64,000 bases of DNA from positions 1-64,000 of the forward strand of contig QZLB01000008.1 in NCBI GenBank assembly GCA_004796425.1, read 5' to 3'. The position numbers were made by a program, and so were the translations under genes. The notes under the pieces were generated by a model. That model was given only the letters and a program-made list of their open reading frames with translations, searched no databases and was not told where the DNA came from. Source of the DNA: Desulfobulbaceae bacterium (GTDB lineage: Bacteria > Desulfobacterota > Desulfobulbia > Desulfobulbales > Desulfocapsaceae). This document shows positions 17,531 through 27,984 of this stretch, piece by piece (position 1 is the first letter of the stretch; each line of letters opens with the position of its first letter).

Positions 17531-18748
17531 TCATGCATTAACCAGCACGTTCCACTCATGTTCTATGTTGGCAATTACCGCGGGCCATGAAAATGTTTCG
17601 GAGATGAGTTCCTCGGTAGTTAGGGGCAATGGTGGTTGGTCTGTACAGGCGATAATCGAATCTTTGATATGAGCAATGAAGACGTGATCATCATCTATCA
17701 GACTCTCATCGGTGTCTGTGACCTCTGGGAGTGGGATTGTCGATATAATTGATTCATCGGTGCGACTGATTATTTCGCTCACACCGGGTAAATCCGTTGC
17801 GATGACCCGGCAGCCACACGCCAATGCTTCCAGAAGCACCAGCGGCAATCCTTCATGCAGGGATGGTAGAATAAAAATCGCTGATTCACGCAGTACCGTG
17901 GCAAAAGCAACCTGACTCAAGATACCATGGTAGGTTACATTTTCTAAGGTCTTGACCTGGTTGATCATCTGTTCAAACTCTTGACCATTTCCACCGCCGA
18001 CCAGGTGGAGATGAAACTGTTCGACAGGCAGTGATTTAAAGGCTGACAGCAACCAGGGCAAACCTTTTGCCCTGCTGATTTTACCACCGTAGGTAATATG
18101 AATTTTTTGTCTACTATCGCCCGTACGACCACCAGTATGGAAAATAGTTTCGTCAAAGCCTGCTCCCACGGAGATAACTTTGCTTGCTGGGATTTGGTAA
18201 AATTGAAGAATCTGAGATTTTTGAAACTCACCGAGCGCGAATACCCGGTCGACCTGCTCGCATTGCGTTTTAAGATATCGATAAATCCAGGGACACTGTT
18301 CTATTTGTCTGATATCAGATCCATGACAGTTCACCACCAATGGTATGTCCGGGTAGCGATCCTTGAGATAAGCGGTGAGTAACCAGAGGTGATGGGAGTG
18401 GATCAGGTCGGGGCGGGCTTTTTCAATTGACCTTTCAACACCTCGACCGAGCATATCGACGTATTGCTCCAGAGCGGTTTGATCGAGATCTCTGAATTTG
18501 CGTGATGTATAGGGCATAATGTCGCTCATACCTATGATACACTGTTGGTCGGATAAGTTATTGGTAAACCCGACGTATGTCACATCAGCGGACCCAACTC
18601 CGATCAGGGTTGTTTCCGGCAGCGGCGGCTGTCCCGCAAGCAGATGGTTATGATGGTTTTGCGCAGCAGATCCTTTTAATAAAGCCTGAAGGTAAATACC
18701 GCTGCCGGTCGAATCGGGACGCTGGCTGATGGTATGCAGAATCCTCAT
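17531..18748 (-). CDS. Glycosyltransferase, GT4 family
   Basis: The 405-residue enzyme has two Rossmann-like halves. The N-terminal half has the HTISQRPDSTGSGIYLQALLKG acceptor-side region and a DLIHSHHLW motif; the donor half has GGKISRAKGLPWLLSAF and the E-x7-E signature region SLHEGLPLVLLEALACG. It should transfer a sugar from a nucleotide-sugar in the cytoplasm; the acceptor is unknown. Its ATG overlaps the dacB stop by four bases. The last 60 residues look variable but contain no break. Confidence 0.9.
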   Translation of the reverse strand: MRILHTISQRPDSTGSGIYLQALLKGSAAQNHHNHLLAGQPPLPETTLIGVGSADVTYVGFTNNLSDQQCIIGMSDIMPYTSRKFRDLDQTALEQYVDMLGRGVERSIEKARPDLIHSHHLWLLTAYLKDRYPDIPLVVNCHGSDIRQIEQCPWIYRYLKTQCEQVDRVFALGEFQKSQILQFYQIPASKVISVGAGFDETIFHTGGRTGDSRQKIHITYGGKISRAKGLPWLLSAFKSLPVEQFHLHLVGGGNGQEFEQMINQVKTLENVTYHGILSQVAFATVLRESAIFILPSLHEGLPLVLLEALACGCRVIATDLPGVSEIISRTDESIISTIPLPEVTDTDESLIDDDHVFIAHIKDSIIACTDQPPLPLTTEELISETFSWPAVIANIEHEWNVLVNA

Positions 18749-20022
18749 GGCTGTCTGCTCCGTAAGTTGTGGTTGAGTCGTTCGAGATGCGCTTTATAGC
18801 GTTCTGCAAGCAAACTCAGAATAGTATCACGATTGTTTGTTTCCTGATTCAACAGGATCACAAAAGGGTCATAAGAAACGCCATCAGTAAAATAACCAAC
18901 GTAGCTGTAAACTTCTTTCATCGTGCCACTCTTGATATGAATGTCTCCTCTTTTATTCATGGTGTAAGCAAACGGTTTGAAATGTTCAAGTATCTCTATG
19001 AGAAAACGAGGTGACACGCGGGTCCGTCTGGAAATTCCCGAACCCTCATAAATTTCATTTTTCCCCAGATTGATGGAGAACTGGTTGGTCAGCACTGTTG
19101 CGATGGTTTGGTGTACTTTTGGCCATGAAGCAGGTGGTGAAAACAGTTCGAGTCCGGTCTGCAGCAGTATCTGGTTGGCAATGAAATTGTTTGAATACTT
19201 TAGGCAGGCGGTAACCACTTCCTCAAGATTCAAAGCGTTAAAATGTGAATAGATTGGGGTTGCACCGGACTGTACGTGTCCCTGCCGATACTGGGGCGAA
19301 ACTTTTATTCCAACCTGATCCAGCAGGGCGATAAATAGTTCGGCAACGTAACGTAAGCCATTGTCAACGGGTTTCGTTGACGGGTATGCGAAGACATTGA
19401 CCCGGTTGATCCCCGGATCAAGCTGCAAGCCAATTTCACGCATAATTGGCAGCAGGGGGGTCTGAGGCTCTGCAGATTCTATGACTCCGTTATCTGAAAC
19501 AATTACAGGTATTGAATTGAAATTCACGGCCAATGCCCCGTTTTTTGTATCGTACGGGTTGCGACTGTTTTCGGTACCATCTGGCGGCTCGACTACCTGA
19601 TACGTACTCTGATCCAATACCAGTTCAGAGATCTCGGTAATACCCCTTGCTCTCAAATTACGACCTATTACCAATACCTCTTCAGAGGTGAGAAACGGGT
19701 CACCAAACCCTTTTATGGTCAACACCTTGTTCTGGTAAAAAAAATCCGTTTGGAAACGATATGTTGGCTGCAAGATGGTAAAAGCGATTAAAGCGCTGAC
19801 CGTTTTGATAGTCGATGCCGGGATATAGTGCTGATCGCTGTTACATTGCTCAATGATTTGCCCGTTATGGGTGACTATGTAACCGCCATTTTCAAGCAAC
19901 TCAGTGATGCGTGATACTGGACAGGTTTCAGAGGTAAGAGCAGGGGAAGGGGTGGTGAAAAAAACAAAGGCTCCGAGACTAACGTGTATAGTCAGTCTCA
20001 GGAGCCTTTGGAAATTAATCAT
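18745..20022 (-). CDS. dacB: D-alanyl-D-alanine carboxypeptidase/endopeptidase, PBP4 (S13) family
   Basis: A periplasmic penicillin-binding protein that trims peptidoglycan peptides. After a signal peptide (LTIHVSLGAFVFFTTPSPALT) come the three catalytic motifs: STIK in IPASTIKTV (S-x-x-K), YSNN (S-x-N), and HIKSGTMK in place of the usual K-T-G. The long gap between the first two motifs is typical of S13 enzymes. The start at 20022 lies after the trpB stop; an earlier in-frame start would overlap trpB and add non-signal sequence. The glycosyltransferase is translationally coupled downstream. Confidence 0.9.
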   Translation of the reverse strand: MINFQRLLRLTIHVSLGAFVFFTTPSPALTSETCPVSRITELLENGGYIVTHNGQIIEQCNSDQHYIPASTIKTVSALIAFTILQPTYRFQTDFFYQNKVLTIKGFGDPFLTSEEVLVIGRNLRARGITEISELVLDQSTYQVVEPPDGTENSRNPYDTKNGALAVNFNSIPVIVSDNGVIESAEPQTPLLPIMREIGLQLDPGINRVNVFAYPSTKPVDNGLRYVAELFIALLDQVGIKVSPQYRQGHVQSGATPIYSHFNALNLEEVVTACLKYSNNFIANQILLQTGLELFSPPASWPKVHQTIATVLTNQFSINLGKNEIYEGSGISRRTRVSPRFLIEILEHFKPFAYTMNKRGDIHIKSGTMKEVYSYVGYFTDGVSYDPFVILLNQETNNRDTILSLLAERYKAHLERLNHNLRSRQP

Positions 20023-20047
20023 AATCGACAATCTGCTACGAGTGCCG

Positions 20048-21391
20048 TCAGATTTTTGGCAGGTTCGCCATCGATTTTGCAATTTCCTCCTCGGGGTAAT
20101 CGTAGTCTTTTAACTCCCCGGCATAATATCGATCAAAAGAACCCATGTCGATCAATCCGTGACCGGAAAAGTTGAACAGAATCGTTTTCGGATCATTAAG
20201 ATCTTTGGTGGCTTCAATGATTGCTCCCCGGATTGCATGACAGGTTTCCGGTGCAGGGATGATTCCTTCAGTTTTGGCAAAAAGTACCCCTGCCTCAAAA
20301 CATTCGAGTTGGTGAACTTTTACCGGATCGACAATATTCTCCCTAACCATGGCAGAGACGATTGGTGCCATACCGTGGTAGCGCAGGCCGCCGGCATGTA
20401 TGCCGGGAGGAATAAAGTCATGGCCGAGCGTATACATATAGAGCAGTGGCGTGGTTTGTGCCACATCACCAAAGTCATAGGCCAGTTTGCCTCCGGTTAG
20501 TGATGGACAGGAGGCTGGTTCCATGCCGACAAAACGGATTTTTTTACCCTCAAGATAATCTGGAACATACGGAACAGCAAGCCCCGCGAAGTTAGAGCCA
20601 CCACCGCAACAGCCGACAATAACATCAGGGAACTCACCGGCCAGTTCCATCTGCTTCTTGGCTTCTAGACCAATAATTGACTGATGAAGTATGACATGGT
20701 TGAGTACTGATCCCAACGCGTATTTGGTATCGTCTCGCGTTGCCGCATCTTCCAGTGCTTCGGAAATAGCAATGCCCAGAGAACCGGGGGTATCCGGCAT
20801 TTTTTCCAAGATTGCCCGGCCGGTATTGGTGTCCGTGCTCGGACTCGGAATAACGTCAGCACCAAAGGTCTGCATAATAGACTTGCGGTATGGTTTCTGG
20901 TCGAAAGAGACCCGAACCATATAAACTTTACACTCAAGGCCGAATTTGCTGGTAGCAAGCGAGAGCGCACTCCCCCATTGCCCAGCCCCTGTTTCAGTGG
21001 CCAATCGCTTAACCCCTTCCTTTTTGTTATAAAATGCCTGGGCAACAGCGGAATTTGGCTTATGGGAACCAACGGGAGATACTCCTTCATTTTTGAAGAA
21101 GATTTTTGCTTTGGTGTTGAGCGCCTTTTCTAGGTTGTGAGCTCTGACCAATGGTGAGGGCCGCCATATTTTCAATACCTCAAGGACCTCTTCAGGGATA
21201 TCGATAAACCTCTGGTCCGACATTTCCTGCTCCAATAAGCCCATAGGGAATACCGCTGCAAGTTTGTCGGGGCCCATCGGTTCCTTGGTTTCTGGATCCA
21301 GAGGGGGCTGAAGGCCATTGGGCAGGTCGGGAACGACGTTGTACCATTGGGTTGGCATCTCATCATCACGCAAAACGATCTTCTTGATCAT
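20048..21391 (-). CDS. trpB: TrpB2-type tryptophan synthase beta chain
   Basis: A pyridoxal-phosphate enzyme that makes tryptophan from indole and serine. The 447-residue length, the long N-terminal region and the [14 protein letters not shown] segment (PLP lysine in SHKPN) mark the TrpB2 group. Also present are [21 protein letters not shown] for phosphate binding, and [11 protein letters not shown]. No trpA or other trp gene is nearby. TrpB2 enzymes often act without the alpha subunit, for example in indole salvage. A strong GAGAAAGGAG site precedes the ATG. Confidence 0.93.
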   Translation of the reverse strand: MIKKIVLRDDEMPTQWYNVVPDLPNGLQPPLDPETKEPMGPDKLAAVFPMGLLEQEMSDQRFIDIPEEVLEVLKIWRPSPLVRAHNLEKALNTKAKIFFKNEGVSPVGSHKPNSAVAQAFYNKKEGVKRLATETGAGQWGSALSLATSKFGLECKVYMVRVSFDQKPYRKSIMQTFGADVIPSPSTDTNTGRAILEKMPDTPGSLGIAISEALEDAATRDDTKYALGSVLNHVILHQSIIGLEAKKQMELAGEFPDVIVGCCGGGSNFAGLAVPYVPDYLEGKKIRFVGMEPASCPSLTGGKLAYDFGDVAQTTPLLYMYTLGHDFIPPGIHAGGLRYHGMAPIVSAMVRENIVDPVKVHQLECFEAGVLFAKTEGIIPAPETCHAIRGAIIEATKDLNDPKTILFNFSGHGLIDMGSFDRYYAGELKDYDYPEEEIAKSMANLPKI

Positions 21392-21498
21392 GATCTCTCC
21401 TTTCTCAGTTATTCAGGGGTGGTCGTTGCGAATAAACCATTGCATGTTTTATAAATATCATGTTTTTAACACAGGTGGGTGTTCCGGGGCAAGGTCCT

Positions 21499-24033
21499 TC
21501 ATGTTTGAAGGTCCAGTTCCTGCCAATTCATCTTGCGAACCATCGAGCTCAGTAAATCATCAGCCTCTCTGCCGATCATCTGCTGTAGTGCTTCAAGAGG
21601 CTTTACTCCCGGTTGACCGGTTCTGGTCAGTATTTTTATGGTCAGTTCCGTATCGGAATCCTGTCGCTGATCAAGAATTAACTCCCTGATGTTCACCTTC
21701 TGAGTCCTTCCTTTTCTGGTTCTGGTAATGAGCCACTCTTTACTGTCGAAGAAACGTTGCATCTGAGACTGCTCGTCCTGAGTAAGCGGGTCGGACAATT
21801 TAATGAGAAATTCAGAAACCAGGGTTTGCGGAATCCGTTTTTTTGTCAGAACCAAGCTGGTTGCTTTCATACCTTGCGGCAATACATCGTTTAACGTTTT
21901 GAGCGCAGCGTTTGGATCTTCAAGCGGGGTGGTAAGCTCCATGATAAATATTTCGCAGAGACTTTCAGTACCTACGGGCATTGCGGGACCGAAGGATATT
22001 TTGGGTGAAGGGTTGAACCCCTGGGAGAACGCAGTTTCAATTTTGGCTCGCCGCAAACTGCGAAAAATAACTTGGAGGAAATCGAGATGTCCAAGGTAAC
22101 TGATCGGACCAAGTCGCTCATAGCTGACCAGATATCTGAATTTGCTATCGCTTCCTGACTTTGAACTGATTTCTGAGAAAGATCTGGAATCGGTTCGATC
22201 ATAGTAGGATGATCCACTTTCGAACACCAGTGGTTCGATGGTCTCAAAATCGCACAGACCGCATTGTTGGCAACCGTGGTACCGGCAGTCTGGTGTATAC
22301 GTCTGGGTGAGTGATTTCTGATGCTCTAAATCAAGAAAGTCGACATCCACGCCAGTGTCGAGATGGGACCATGGGAAAATCTCTTTTTTTCCACGTTCCT
22401 GCAGGTAGGCAGCCGGTTCAATTCCACAATCTTCAGCGACCTCGCACCACCGTTGGAAGTTAAAATGATCGCTCCAAGAGTCAAGTCGGGCACCTTTTTC
22501 CCATGCCTTGATAATCAGTTCTGATAGTTTTCTGTCGCCACGGGAGAAGACACCCTCAAGATAGCTCTGTTCAGGATCTTGCCATTTGAGCGTGATACCT
22601 TTCTTCGGTAAAATGCGTTTCAGTTGATTTATTTTCTCCCGACTCTGATCTAGTGAAAGCTGACCGGCCCACTGGAAAGGGGTGTGAGGTTTAGGGACAA
22701 AGGTGCCAACGGAAATCGTCACCTTGCTTCTCCCTCGTCCTCTCTTCGCTCCGATTTGTATGATCTTTTTGGCAAGTTCTGCGATCGCCTGGATATCTTC
22801 ATCTGTCTCGGTTGGTAAACCGATCATGAAATATAATTTAATGTGGTTCCATCCAAGCGTGAAAGCATTTTCAGCCGTTTCCAACAGATCATTCTCTGTT
22901 ATTCCCTTGTTTATAACGCTTCGTAACCGATCACTGCCAGCTTCAGGCGCAAGTGTGAAACCGGTTTTCCGAACTTGTCTGATTTCATCCATCATCTCGG
23001 GGGTGAGGGTACCAACGCGCATTGAAGGGAGTGATACCGAAACCTGTTTCTTCGAATAGCGCTTCATCAGTTCCGGTAGCAGATCGGACATGCAACTGTA
23101 ATCACCGGTGGAAAGTGACAGAAGTGCAAGTTCCTCAAACCCGCTTGATTCTATGGATCGTTCGGCGATATCCAGAATCTGCTCCACTGATCGTTCTCGA
23201 ACCGGACGATAGGTGATGCCTGCCTGGCAGAAACGACACCCTCTTGTACAGCCGCGGGCAATCTCGATTCCCAGTCGATCATGGACGATTCTGGTATTTG
23301 GTACCAAAGGGCTAAGCAGGTGATCGTATGTTTCGATGGATGGTAAAACCCGCTTCGTTATTGGCAGCTGCTGCTCTGATGACGAAGAGATCGTCTTGAT
23401 TGAGCCGTTTTCTCCGTAAGTAAATGAAATATGAGAAGGGACGTATACCGATTCAATTGTACTGAGAATTCTCAGCTTCTGAGCTCTTGACAAGTTATCC
23501 TTTTTTGCTTTTGTCAGCCTCTGGACAATCTCGATAACACCTTCTTCACCATCTCCAAGCAGAATGGCATCGAAAAAATCTGCGACTGGTTCGGGATTAA
23601 ATGCGCAGGCACCACCTCCGAGAATTATCGGTTCATTTTCAGACCGTTTTTCGGTAAGAAACTCAATACCCGCACTATTCAAGATGGTGAGGATGTTTGT
23701 ATAACAGAGCTCATGGGGAAGGGTGATACCTACAAAATCAAGTGATGCCAGTGGTGTGGAGGTTTCAAGTGTGGATAATCGTTCTCCTCTGGCCTGCAGC
23801 AGCTTTTCGGTGTCAATATCTGGGCAGAATGCCCGTTCCGCGTAAATGGATGGCTCGTTATTGAGGAGATGGTAGAGGATCTGGATTCCCTGGTGGGACA
23901 TGCCGATCTCATAAAGATCCGGAAAGACGAGACAACCGTGAAGAAGCAGGTCATCCAGCTTTTTCACCGACTCATTGAGCTCTTTTCCAATGTACCTTCC
24001 CGGTTTTGTTACGTAAGGCAGTATGTGTTTCAT
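21499..24033 (-). CDS. TIGR03960-type radical SAM protein fused to a TIGR03936/DUF2344 domain
   Basis: The 844-residue protein has an N-terminal B12-binding-like region (GCLVFPDLYEIGMSHQG), a radical SAM core with cluster motif CTRGCRFCQAG (C-x3-C-x2-C, near residue 262) and a C-terminal TIGR03936/DUF2344 part from about residue 630 (YERLGPISYLGHLDFLQ, FSQGFNPSPKISFG). A cysteine-rich joint, CRYHGCQQCGLCDF, lies between them. The substrate is not established; relatives often neighbour ribonuclease E/G genes, but none is here. Confidence 0.9.
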   Translation of the reverse strand: MKHILPYVTKPGRYIGKELNESVKKLDDLLLHGCLVFPDLYEIGMSHQGIQILYHLLNNEPSIYAERAFCPDIDTEKLLQARGERLSTLETSTPLASLDFVGITLPHELCYTNILTILNSAGIEFLTEKRSENEPIILGGGACAFNPEPVADFFDAILLGDGEEGVIEIVQRLTKAKKDNLSRAQKLRILSTIESVYVPSHISFTYGENGSIKTISSSSEQQLPITKRVLPSIETYDHLLSPLVPNTRIVHDRLGIEIARGCTRGCRFCQAGITYRPVRERSVEQILDIAERSIESSGFEELALLSLSTGDYSCMSDLLPELMKRYSKKQVSVSLPSMRVGTLTPEMMDEIRQVRKTGFTLAPEAGSDRLRSVINKGITENDLLETAENAFTLGWNHIKLYFMIGLPTETDEDIQAIAELAKKIIQIGAKRGRGRSKVTISVGTFVPKPHTPFQWAGQLSLDQSREKINQLKRILPKKGITLKWQDPEQSYLEGVFSRGDRKLSELIIKAWEKGARLDSWSDHFNFQRWCEVAEDCGIEPAAYLQERGKKEIFPWSHLDTGVDVDFLDLEHQKSLTQTYTPDCRYHGCQQCGLCDFETIEPLVFESGSSYYDRTDSRSFSEISSKSGSDSKFRYLVSYERLGPISYLGHLDFLQVIFRSLRRAKIETAFSQGFNPSPKISFGPAMPVGTESLCEIFIMELTTPLEDPNAALKTLNDVLPQGMKATSLVLTKKRIPQTLVSEFLIKLSDPLTQDEQSQMQRFFDSKEWLITRTRKGRTQKVNIRELILDQRQDSDTELTIKILTRTGQPGVKPLEALQQMIGREADDLLSSMVRKMNWQELDLQT

Positions 24034-24143
24034 GCGGGTATGGTTAATTCATGCATTTTGATTCAGATAAATGGTGTTTGTAAAAGTGGCAGTGATTGTA
24101 AAGGATTTTCATATAAAAAGCGCGATTAGAATCATCTAAAAGG

Positions 24144-24173
24144 TTGACTTTTCGAGAATAGATAAGGTATGCA
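24144..24173 (+). promoter_or_regulatory. Candidate promoter of the AMIN-domain gene
   Basis: TTGACT at 24144-24149 and TATGCA at 24168-24173 with an 18-base spacer, in an AT-rich divergent intergenic region. Confidence 0.3.
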
Positions 24174-24231
24174 AAAGGCTATTGAGTTTGTTTGAGTAAA
24201 AATAATAGTTTAGCATCGAAGGAATTACCTG

Positions 24232-25425
24232 ATGAAATGGTCAGCACAGCTTTTTTTTCTCGGTATCGTTCTTTTTTTCTGGTCAGGAGCGCTTAATGCT
24301 GAGTCTGAGAAAAATGAGGGCGCGTTAATAGAGTCAATTTCATACGAAAAGGATGATGATAATCTCGAAACCATTATTTTCAAATTAAATGGAACGCATA
24401 TACCCAAAATATTTAAGATAAAAGGTGAGAAACCGCGCCTGGTATTCGATTTTATCGATACCCGTTATTCAAACTTAATCAACAATATCATAAATACCGA
24501 AGGGAACCTGATCAAGAGTGTACGGGTCGGTATCCACAATGACCCACCCAAAACAAGAGTTGTTGTTGATCTGAAACCGGAACAGGAGTTCAAGTTTGAA
24601 CAGGATTTTCTTGCTTCGGACAATATTCTCTCAATAACATTTCACCGAGATAATCAGGAATTACTGGTTGCAGCTGACTCTGCCAAGAAAGAGGAATCTG
24701 CGAAAGCGGAAGACACGAGTAATGATACGAATCATAAAAAGGTTACCCCAAAAGAGACTCCTCAGTCTCAAGTAGTATCTGAAAAGGCCTCTGGCCAAGC
24801 TAAAAATCAAACCTCACCAGAGCTGCCTGATCAGCAAACTGCCACACCTCGACCAGGTGGCGTTACCGGTACCGTCACAACACCGAAACCTTCACCTGCT
24901 AATAGACCGGAGCCCCCATCACCAGCAACTGCACCTCAGGCTGAAAAAAAAGTGGCGGTGTCTGAGAGCGTAGAAACCGCCCCCAACACGAATCCTATCC
25001 TTGATCAAATCGAGGAAACTCAATCACTCGTGGTCGATCCGATACTAATGGATGTCAGTTTTGAGAGTACTGAAAATGACAGTGAGATGGTATTGTTCAA
25101 ACTCAACGATTTTTATCCACCGATTGTGTTCGGCATTGAAAAGGGCAATCCACGGGTGGTTTGCGATTTTCTTGATACGGCGCTTGGCAAAAATGTGAAA
25201 CCGGTGATTAACACGGGTGGAGGTTATGTAAACCGGATTAGAACAGCAAGACATGCCCAGCCCGAGAAGGTCAGGGTGGTCCTGGATCTGGTACCGAGCC
25301 GAAATTATGATTTACAGCAGGTTTTTTTCAAAGAAGATAATCTTTTTGTGATTATTATCAGTGAGTTTGATGAGGAGCCACTGCCAACACTGGCCGTTCC
25401 CGAAAACCCCATCAAATCTGAATAG
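24232..25425 (+). CDS. Exported protein with two AMIN domains
   Basis: The 397-residue protein has a signal peptide (LFFLGIVLFFWSGALNA) and two copies of an AMIN-type beta domain, at about residues 30-140 and 265-385. Each has the pattern F-K-L-N, P-R-L/V-V-x-D-F-x-D-T and R-V-V-L/V-D-L. They are joined by a low-complexity linker of about 110 residues rich in Pro, Thr, Lys and Glu. AMIN domains target periplasmic proteins to peptidoglycan or the envelope. No amidase or secretin domain follows, so this is a pure binding protein. An AAGGA site precedes the ATG. Confidence 0.85.
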   Translation: MKWSAQLFFLGIVLFFWSGALNAESEKNEGALIESISYEKDDDNLETIIFKLNGTHIPKIFKIKGEKPRLVFDFIDTRYSNLINNIINTEGNLIKSVRVGIHNDPPKTRVVVDLKPEQEFKFEQDFLASDNILSITFHRDNQELLVAADSAKKEESAKAEDTSNDTNHKKVTPKETPQSQVVSEKASGQAKNQTSPELPDQQTATPRPGGVTGTVTTPKPSPANRPEPPSPATAPQAEKKVAVSESVETAPNTNPILDQIEETQSLVVDPILMDVSFESTENDSEMVLFKLNDFYPPIVFGIEKGNPRVVCDFLDTALGKNVKPVINTGGGYVNRIRTARHAQPEKVRVVLDLVPSRNYDLQQVFFKEDNLFVIIISEFDEEPLPTLAVPENPIKSE

Positions 25426-25432
25426 ACAGCAT

Positions 25433-26245
25433 TCAGGGCATGACCAATCGGCGATACCCTACCGGGGCATGAAGCCTGAAATCTCCATCAATAAAGTTGG
25501 CCGATTCTATATCATTGAGCTCAATGGTTGCCTTGGTACCAAAAGATAATCCGTCGATCACAATTTTTTCAGGGATCATGCATCCGTTGTTTTCCTGCCA
25601 GTTTTCGTAACGAAACATGGCCATCGGTTTTTCTTTGATATCCAGAATGGAGCGCTGCAAAAGTTTCCCACTGAGGGGGTCTATCAGCAGATGCTCTGCG
25701 GCGATTTTATCAGACGGGGGAAGAGCGAGGGTAAACCAGTAACCGTTTCCTTCGGTGTCCTCTCTGATGGCTAAGATTACCGGATCTTTTACAGAGGGAC
25801 TACCCAGAAGCCATGACGCCCAGTTTCCCGTTAGAAAATCCATAGGAATACCATTTCGCAAGGCATATGAGCGAACAGATCCTGAGAGGTGAGTTTTGGT
25901 TCGGGTATCGACGGTAGAGAACGTCTCTCCATCAGTTGCGACGGCATAAAAAGGCTGGCCAAAGGGGTTAAGGGCTGAAAAAAATACGGAGGATGGCTGT
26001 CCTATTTTAAAATATCCGGGGAAGGCAAAGTTGCCGAGTGCATATTCCCACCTGATTGAACCGTTTCCGTCATATCCAACACTACAGGTCTGACTGACTG
26101 AATCCAGATAGGTAGTGAATACTTTTTGGGCGGCGGGGGTGAGATCCTCATCAAGGAGCGGGCCGCGGGTATGCGTTGTACAACTCGCAAGAGAGAGGAG
26201 GAGTAGGGAAACCAGTACATTAAGAATCTGTGTGGGGTGTCTCAT
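25433..26245 (-). CDS. Outer-membrane lipoprotein, LolB/DUF4292-like
   Basis: The 270-residue protein has a lipoprotein signal peptide (LVSLLLLSLASC) and a beta-rich body resembling LolB-like or DUF4292 lipoproteins: YALGNFAFPGYFKIG, FNPFG-like SALNPFGQPFYAV, WASWLLGSP and LLIDPLSGKLLQRS. The assignment is by fold pattern only. It overlaps the 3' end of the TPR gene by 26 bases and is the last gene of the long ffh row. LolB would insert lipoproteins into the outer membrane; whether this protein does so is uncertain. Confidence 0.65.
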   Translation of the reverse strand: MRHPTQILNVLVSLLLLSLASCTTHTRGPLLDEDLTPAAQKVFTTYLDSVSQTCSVGYDGNGSIRWEYALGNFAFPGYFKIGQPSSVFFSALNPFGQPFYAVATDGETFSTVDTRTKTHLSGSVRSYALRNGIPMDFLTGNWASWLLGSPSVKDPVILAIREDTEGNGYWFTLALPPSDKIAAEHLLIDPLSGKLLQRSILDIKEKPMAMFRYENWQENNGCMIPEKIVIDGLSFGTKATIELNDIESANFIDGDFRLHAPVGYRRLVMP

Positions 26246-27983
26246 TGGATCGTTCTTTCAGGTCTGAAATTTTCTCTTTCACCCGTTCCTTCTTCTCACC
26301 TTCTTCAAAGAGGTCAAAAGCGGTCTGATAAGCCTTCAGGGCTTGATCTTTATCTCCCATAGCCAGCAGCACATCTCCCAGATGATCATGGATGTGCGGG
26401 TCCTCCGGGACCAGAATCAATGCTTCCTGAAGCTCTTGTCGGGCTCTGTCCAGATTGCCAAGTTTGAAATGAACCCAGCCCAGGCTATCCTGGATATACC
26501 CGTTATTTGGTTTTAATTCCATCGCTTTGACGATGTAGGTCAGAGCCTGCTCAAGATTCCTGTCGGTGTCGGCCCAACTGTAGCCGACAAAGTTCAACGC
26601 TTCGGCGTGTAATGGATTTTTTTTGATCAATTGCTGCATCAAAACAATCGCTTCCTCAAGCTTGCCAACCCGCTCCAGCTGCAACCCAAGCTCAAACGTG
26701 AGCTTTTCATTATCCGGGTATCGCTTGAGACCATCTCGCAGAACGGCCTCCGCTTCCCGATCGTCTTGGTCATCTCTGGCAAATGTTGCACGAAGTACAT
26801 AAAAAATGGGTTTTCTGGTGCGCTCTGATTGGGTGTAAGCCTCGAGCATCGTCCGGGCAGGTTTTGTCTGGTTGGTTTGTTGCAGAATCCTACTTCTTAA
26901 AATGATGGCATCTTCAAACTCTTTTTGGTCAGGTGATATGTTTGCCAGCAGCTTTAATGCATTTTCAGAGTCATCCCTGTCAAGATAAAGCAATGCCAAT
27001 AAATAGCGCGCTTCAGCGTTATCACCGTTTTCAAGGATCGATTTGAGGCAAGTTTCTGCTTCGGAAGAGCGGTTATTCTTCACATACAATCTGCAGAGAA
27101 TGAGATCTATTTTGGAGGGTTCACCGTCGGTGACCTGAATCTGTTTTAGATGCTCAAGCGCATCTTTTTCTTTACCGGCCGCAAGAAGGATCTGGGCAAG
27201 TGAAATCTGAAGTCTGTCATCATCTGCATCATGTTCTTCCAAACCATTTCTCACAATACGTTCGGCTGCGGGGTAATTCTTCTGACGGAGGAAAAACTCT
27301 GCACTCTCCAGAACAAGATCCGTTGACCAATTGAGCTCGAGCGCATTTGTGTAGTGAACAGCGGCAGTTTCAGGTGAATGTTTCCGATCAAATATACGGG
27401 CAAGATAGAGGTGGGCAAAATAGTTTTGCTCATTTATTTCAATCAGCCGCTTAAAAAACGGCAGTGCACGGTCGATCGACCCTCGCTGACTGTACAATAC
27501 GCCCGTTCTTAAGAGTGCTTGCTCATGATCTGGTTCGTGTTCAAGAACTTTTGTCAATTGGGCGATCGCTGAAACGCGGTCTTGTTGCTGAATAAAAATT
27601 CTCGCCAGCAGAAGTCTCAGATAGGTGTTTTGGGGATCTGTCTTAAGTTTCTGTTTCAATAATACCGTAGCCTGGTCCAGGTTCCCCATTTTCAACTGCA
27701 GAAGCGGGAGCTTGTCCTTTATATAATCTGCGGTCGGATCGCAGCGTAATGCCTGCTGATAGTGGTGAAGCGCCTGTTCGAATCGCTGAAAGTACTCAGC
27801 TCGCGTACCTTTTATAAATTCACTGTATGAGCATCCCGTATCAATCTGCTGTTCGCTCAATTGCCTGGTTTGCTCAACGGCAGCAGGTTGCTCAGTAATA
27901 CTCGTGTTTGGCCTGGTGCATGCCTGAAGCAAAACAAGCAGGGGAAGCAGCAGCCCGATGATAATCTGGTTGTATCTGTTCAC
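26220..27983 (-). CDS. TPR-repeat lipoprotein
   Basis: The 587-residue protein has a lipobox signal (LLLPLLVLLQAC) followed by a long array of roughly fifteen tetratricopeptide repeats, with recurring A-x-x-x-Y/L and L-x-x-A patterns (for example FQRFEQALHHYQQALRCDP). TPR arrays are protein-docking scaffolds, here probably on the periplasmic face of a membrane. The likely start is GTG at 27983, one base after the tmk stop; a longer frame from 28034 would overlap tmk and spoil the signal peptide. Confidence 0.82.
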   Translation of the reverse strand: MNRYNQIIIGLLLPLLVLLQACTRPNTSITEQPAAVEQTRQLSEQQIDTGCSYSEFIKGTRAEYFQRFEQALHHYQQALRCDPTADYIKDKLPLLQLKMGNLDQATVLLKQKLKTDPQNTYLRLLLARIFIQQQDRVSAIAQLTKVLEHEPDHEQALLRTGVLYSQRGSIDRALPFFKRLIEINEQNYFAHLYLARIFDRKHSPETAAVHYTNALELNWSTDLVLESAEFFLRQKNYPAAERIVRNGLEEHDADDDRLQISLAQILLAAGKEKDALEHLKQIQVTDGEPSKIDLILCRLYVKNNRSSEAETCLKSILENGDNAEARYLLALLYLDRDDSENALKLLANISPDQKEFEDAIILRSRILQQTNQTKPARTMLEAYTQSERTRKPIFYVLRATFARDDQDDREAEAVLRDGLKRYPDNEKLTFELGLQLERVGKLEEAIVLMQQLIKKNPLHAEALNFVGYSWADTDRNLEQALTYIVKAMELKPNNGYIQDSLGWVHFKLGNLDRARQELQEALILVPEDPHIHDHLGDVLLAMGDKDQALKAYQTAFDLFEEGEKKERVKEKISDLKERSNETPHTDS

Positions 27984-27984
27984 G

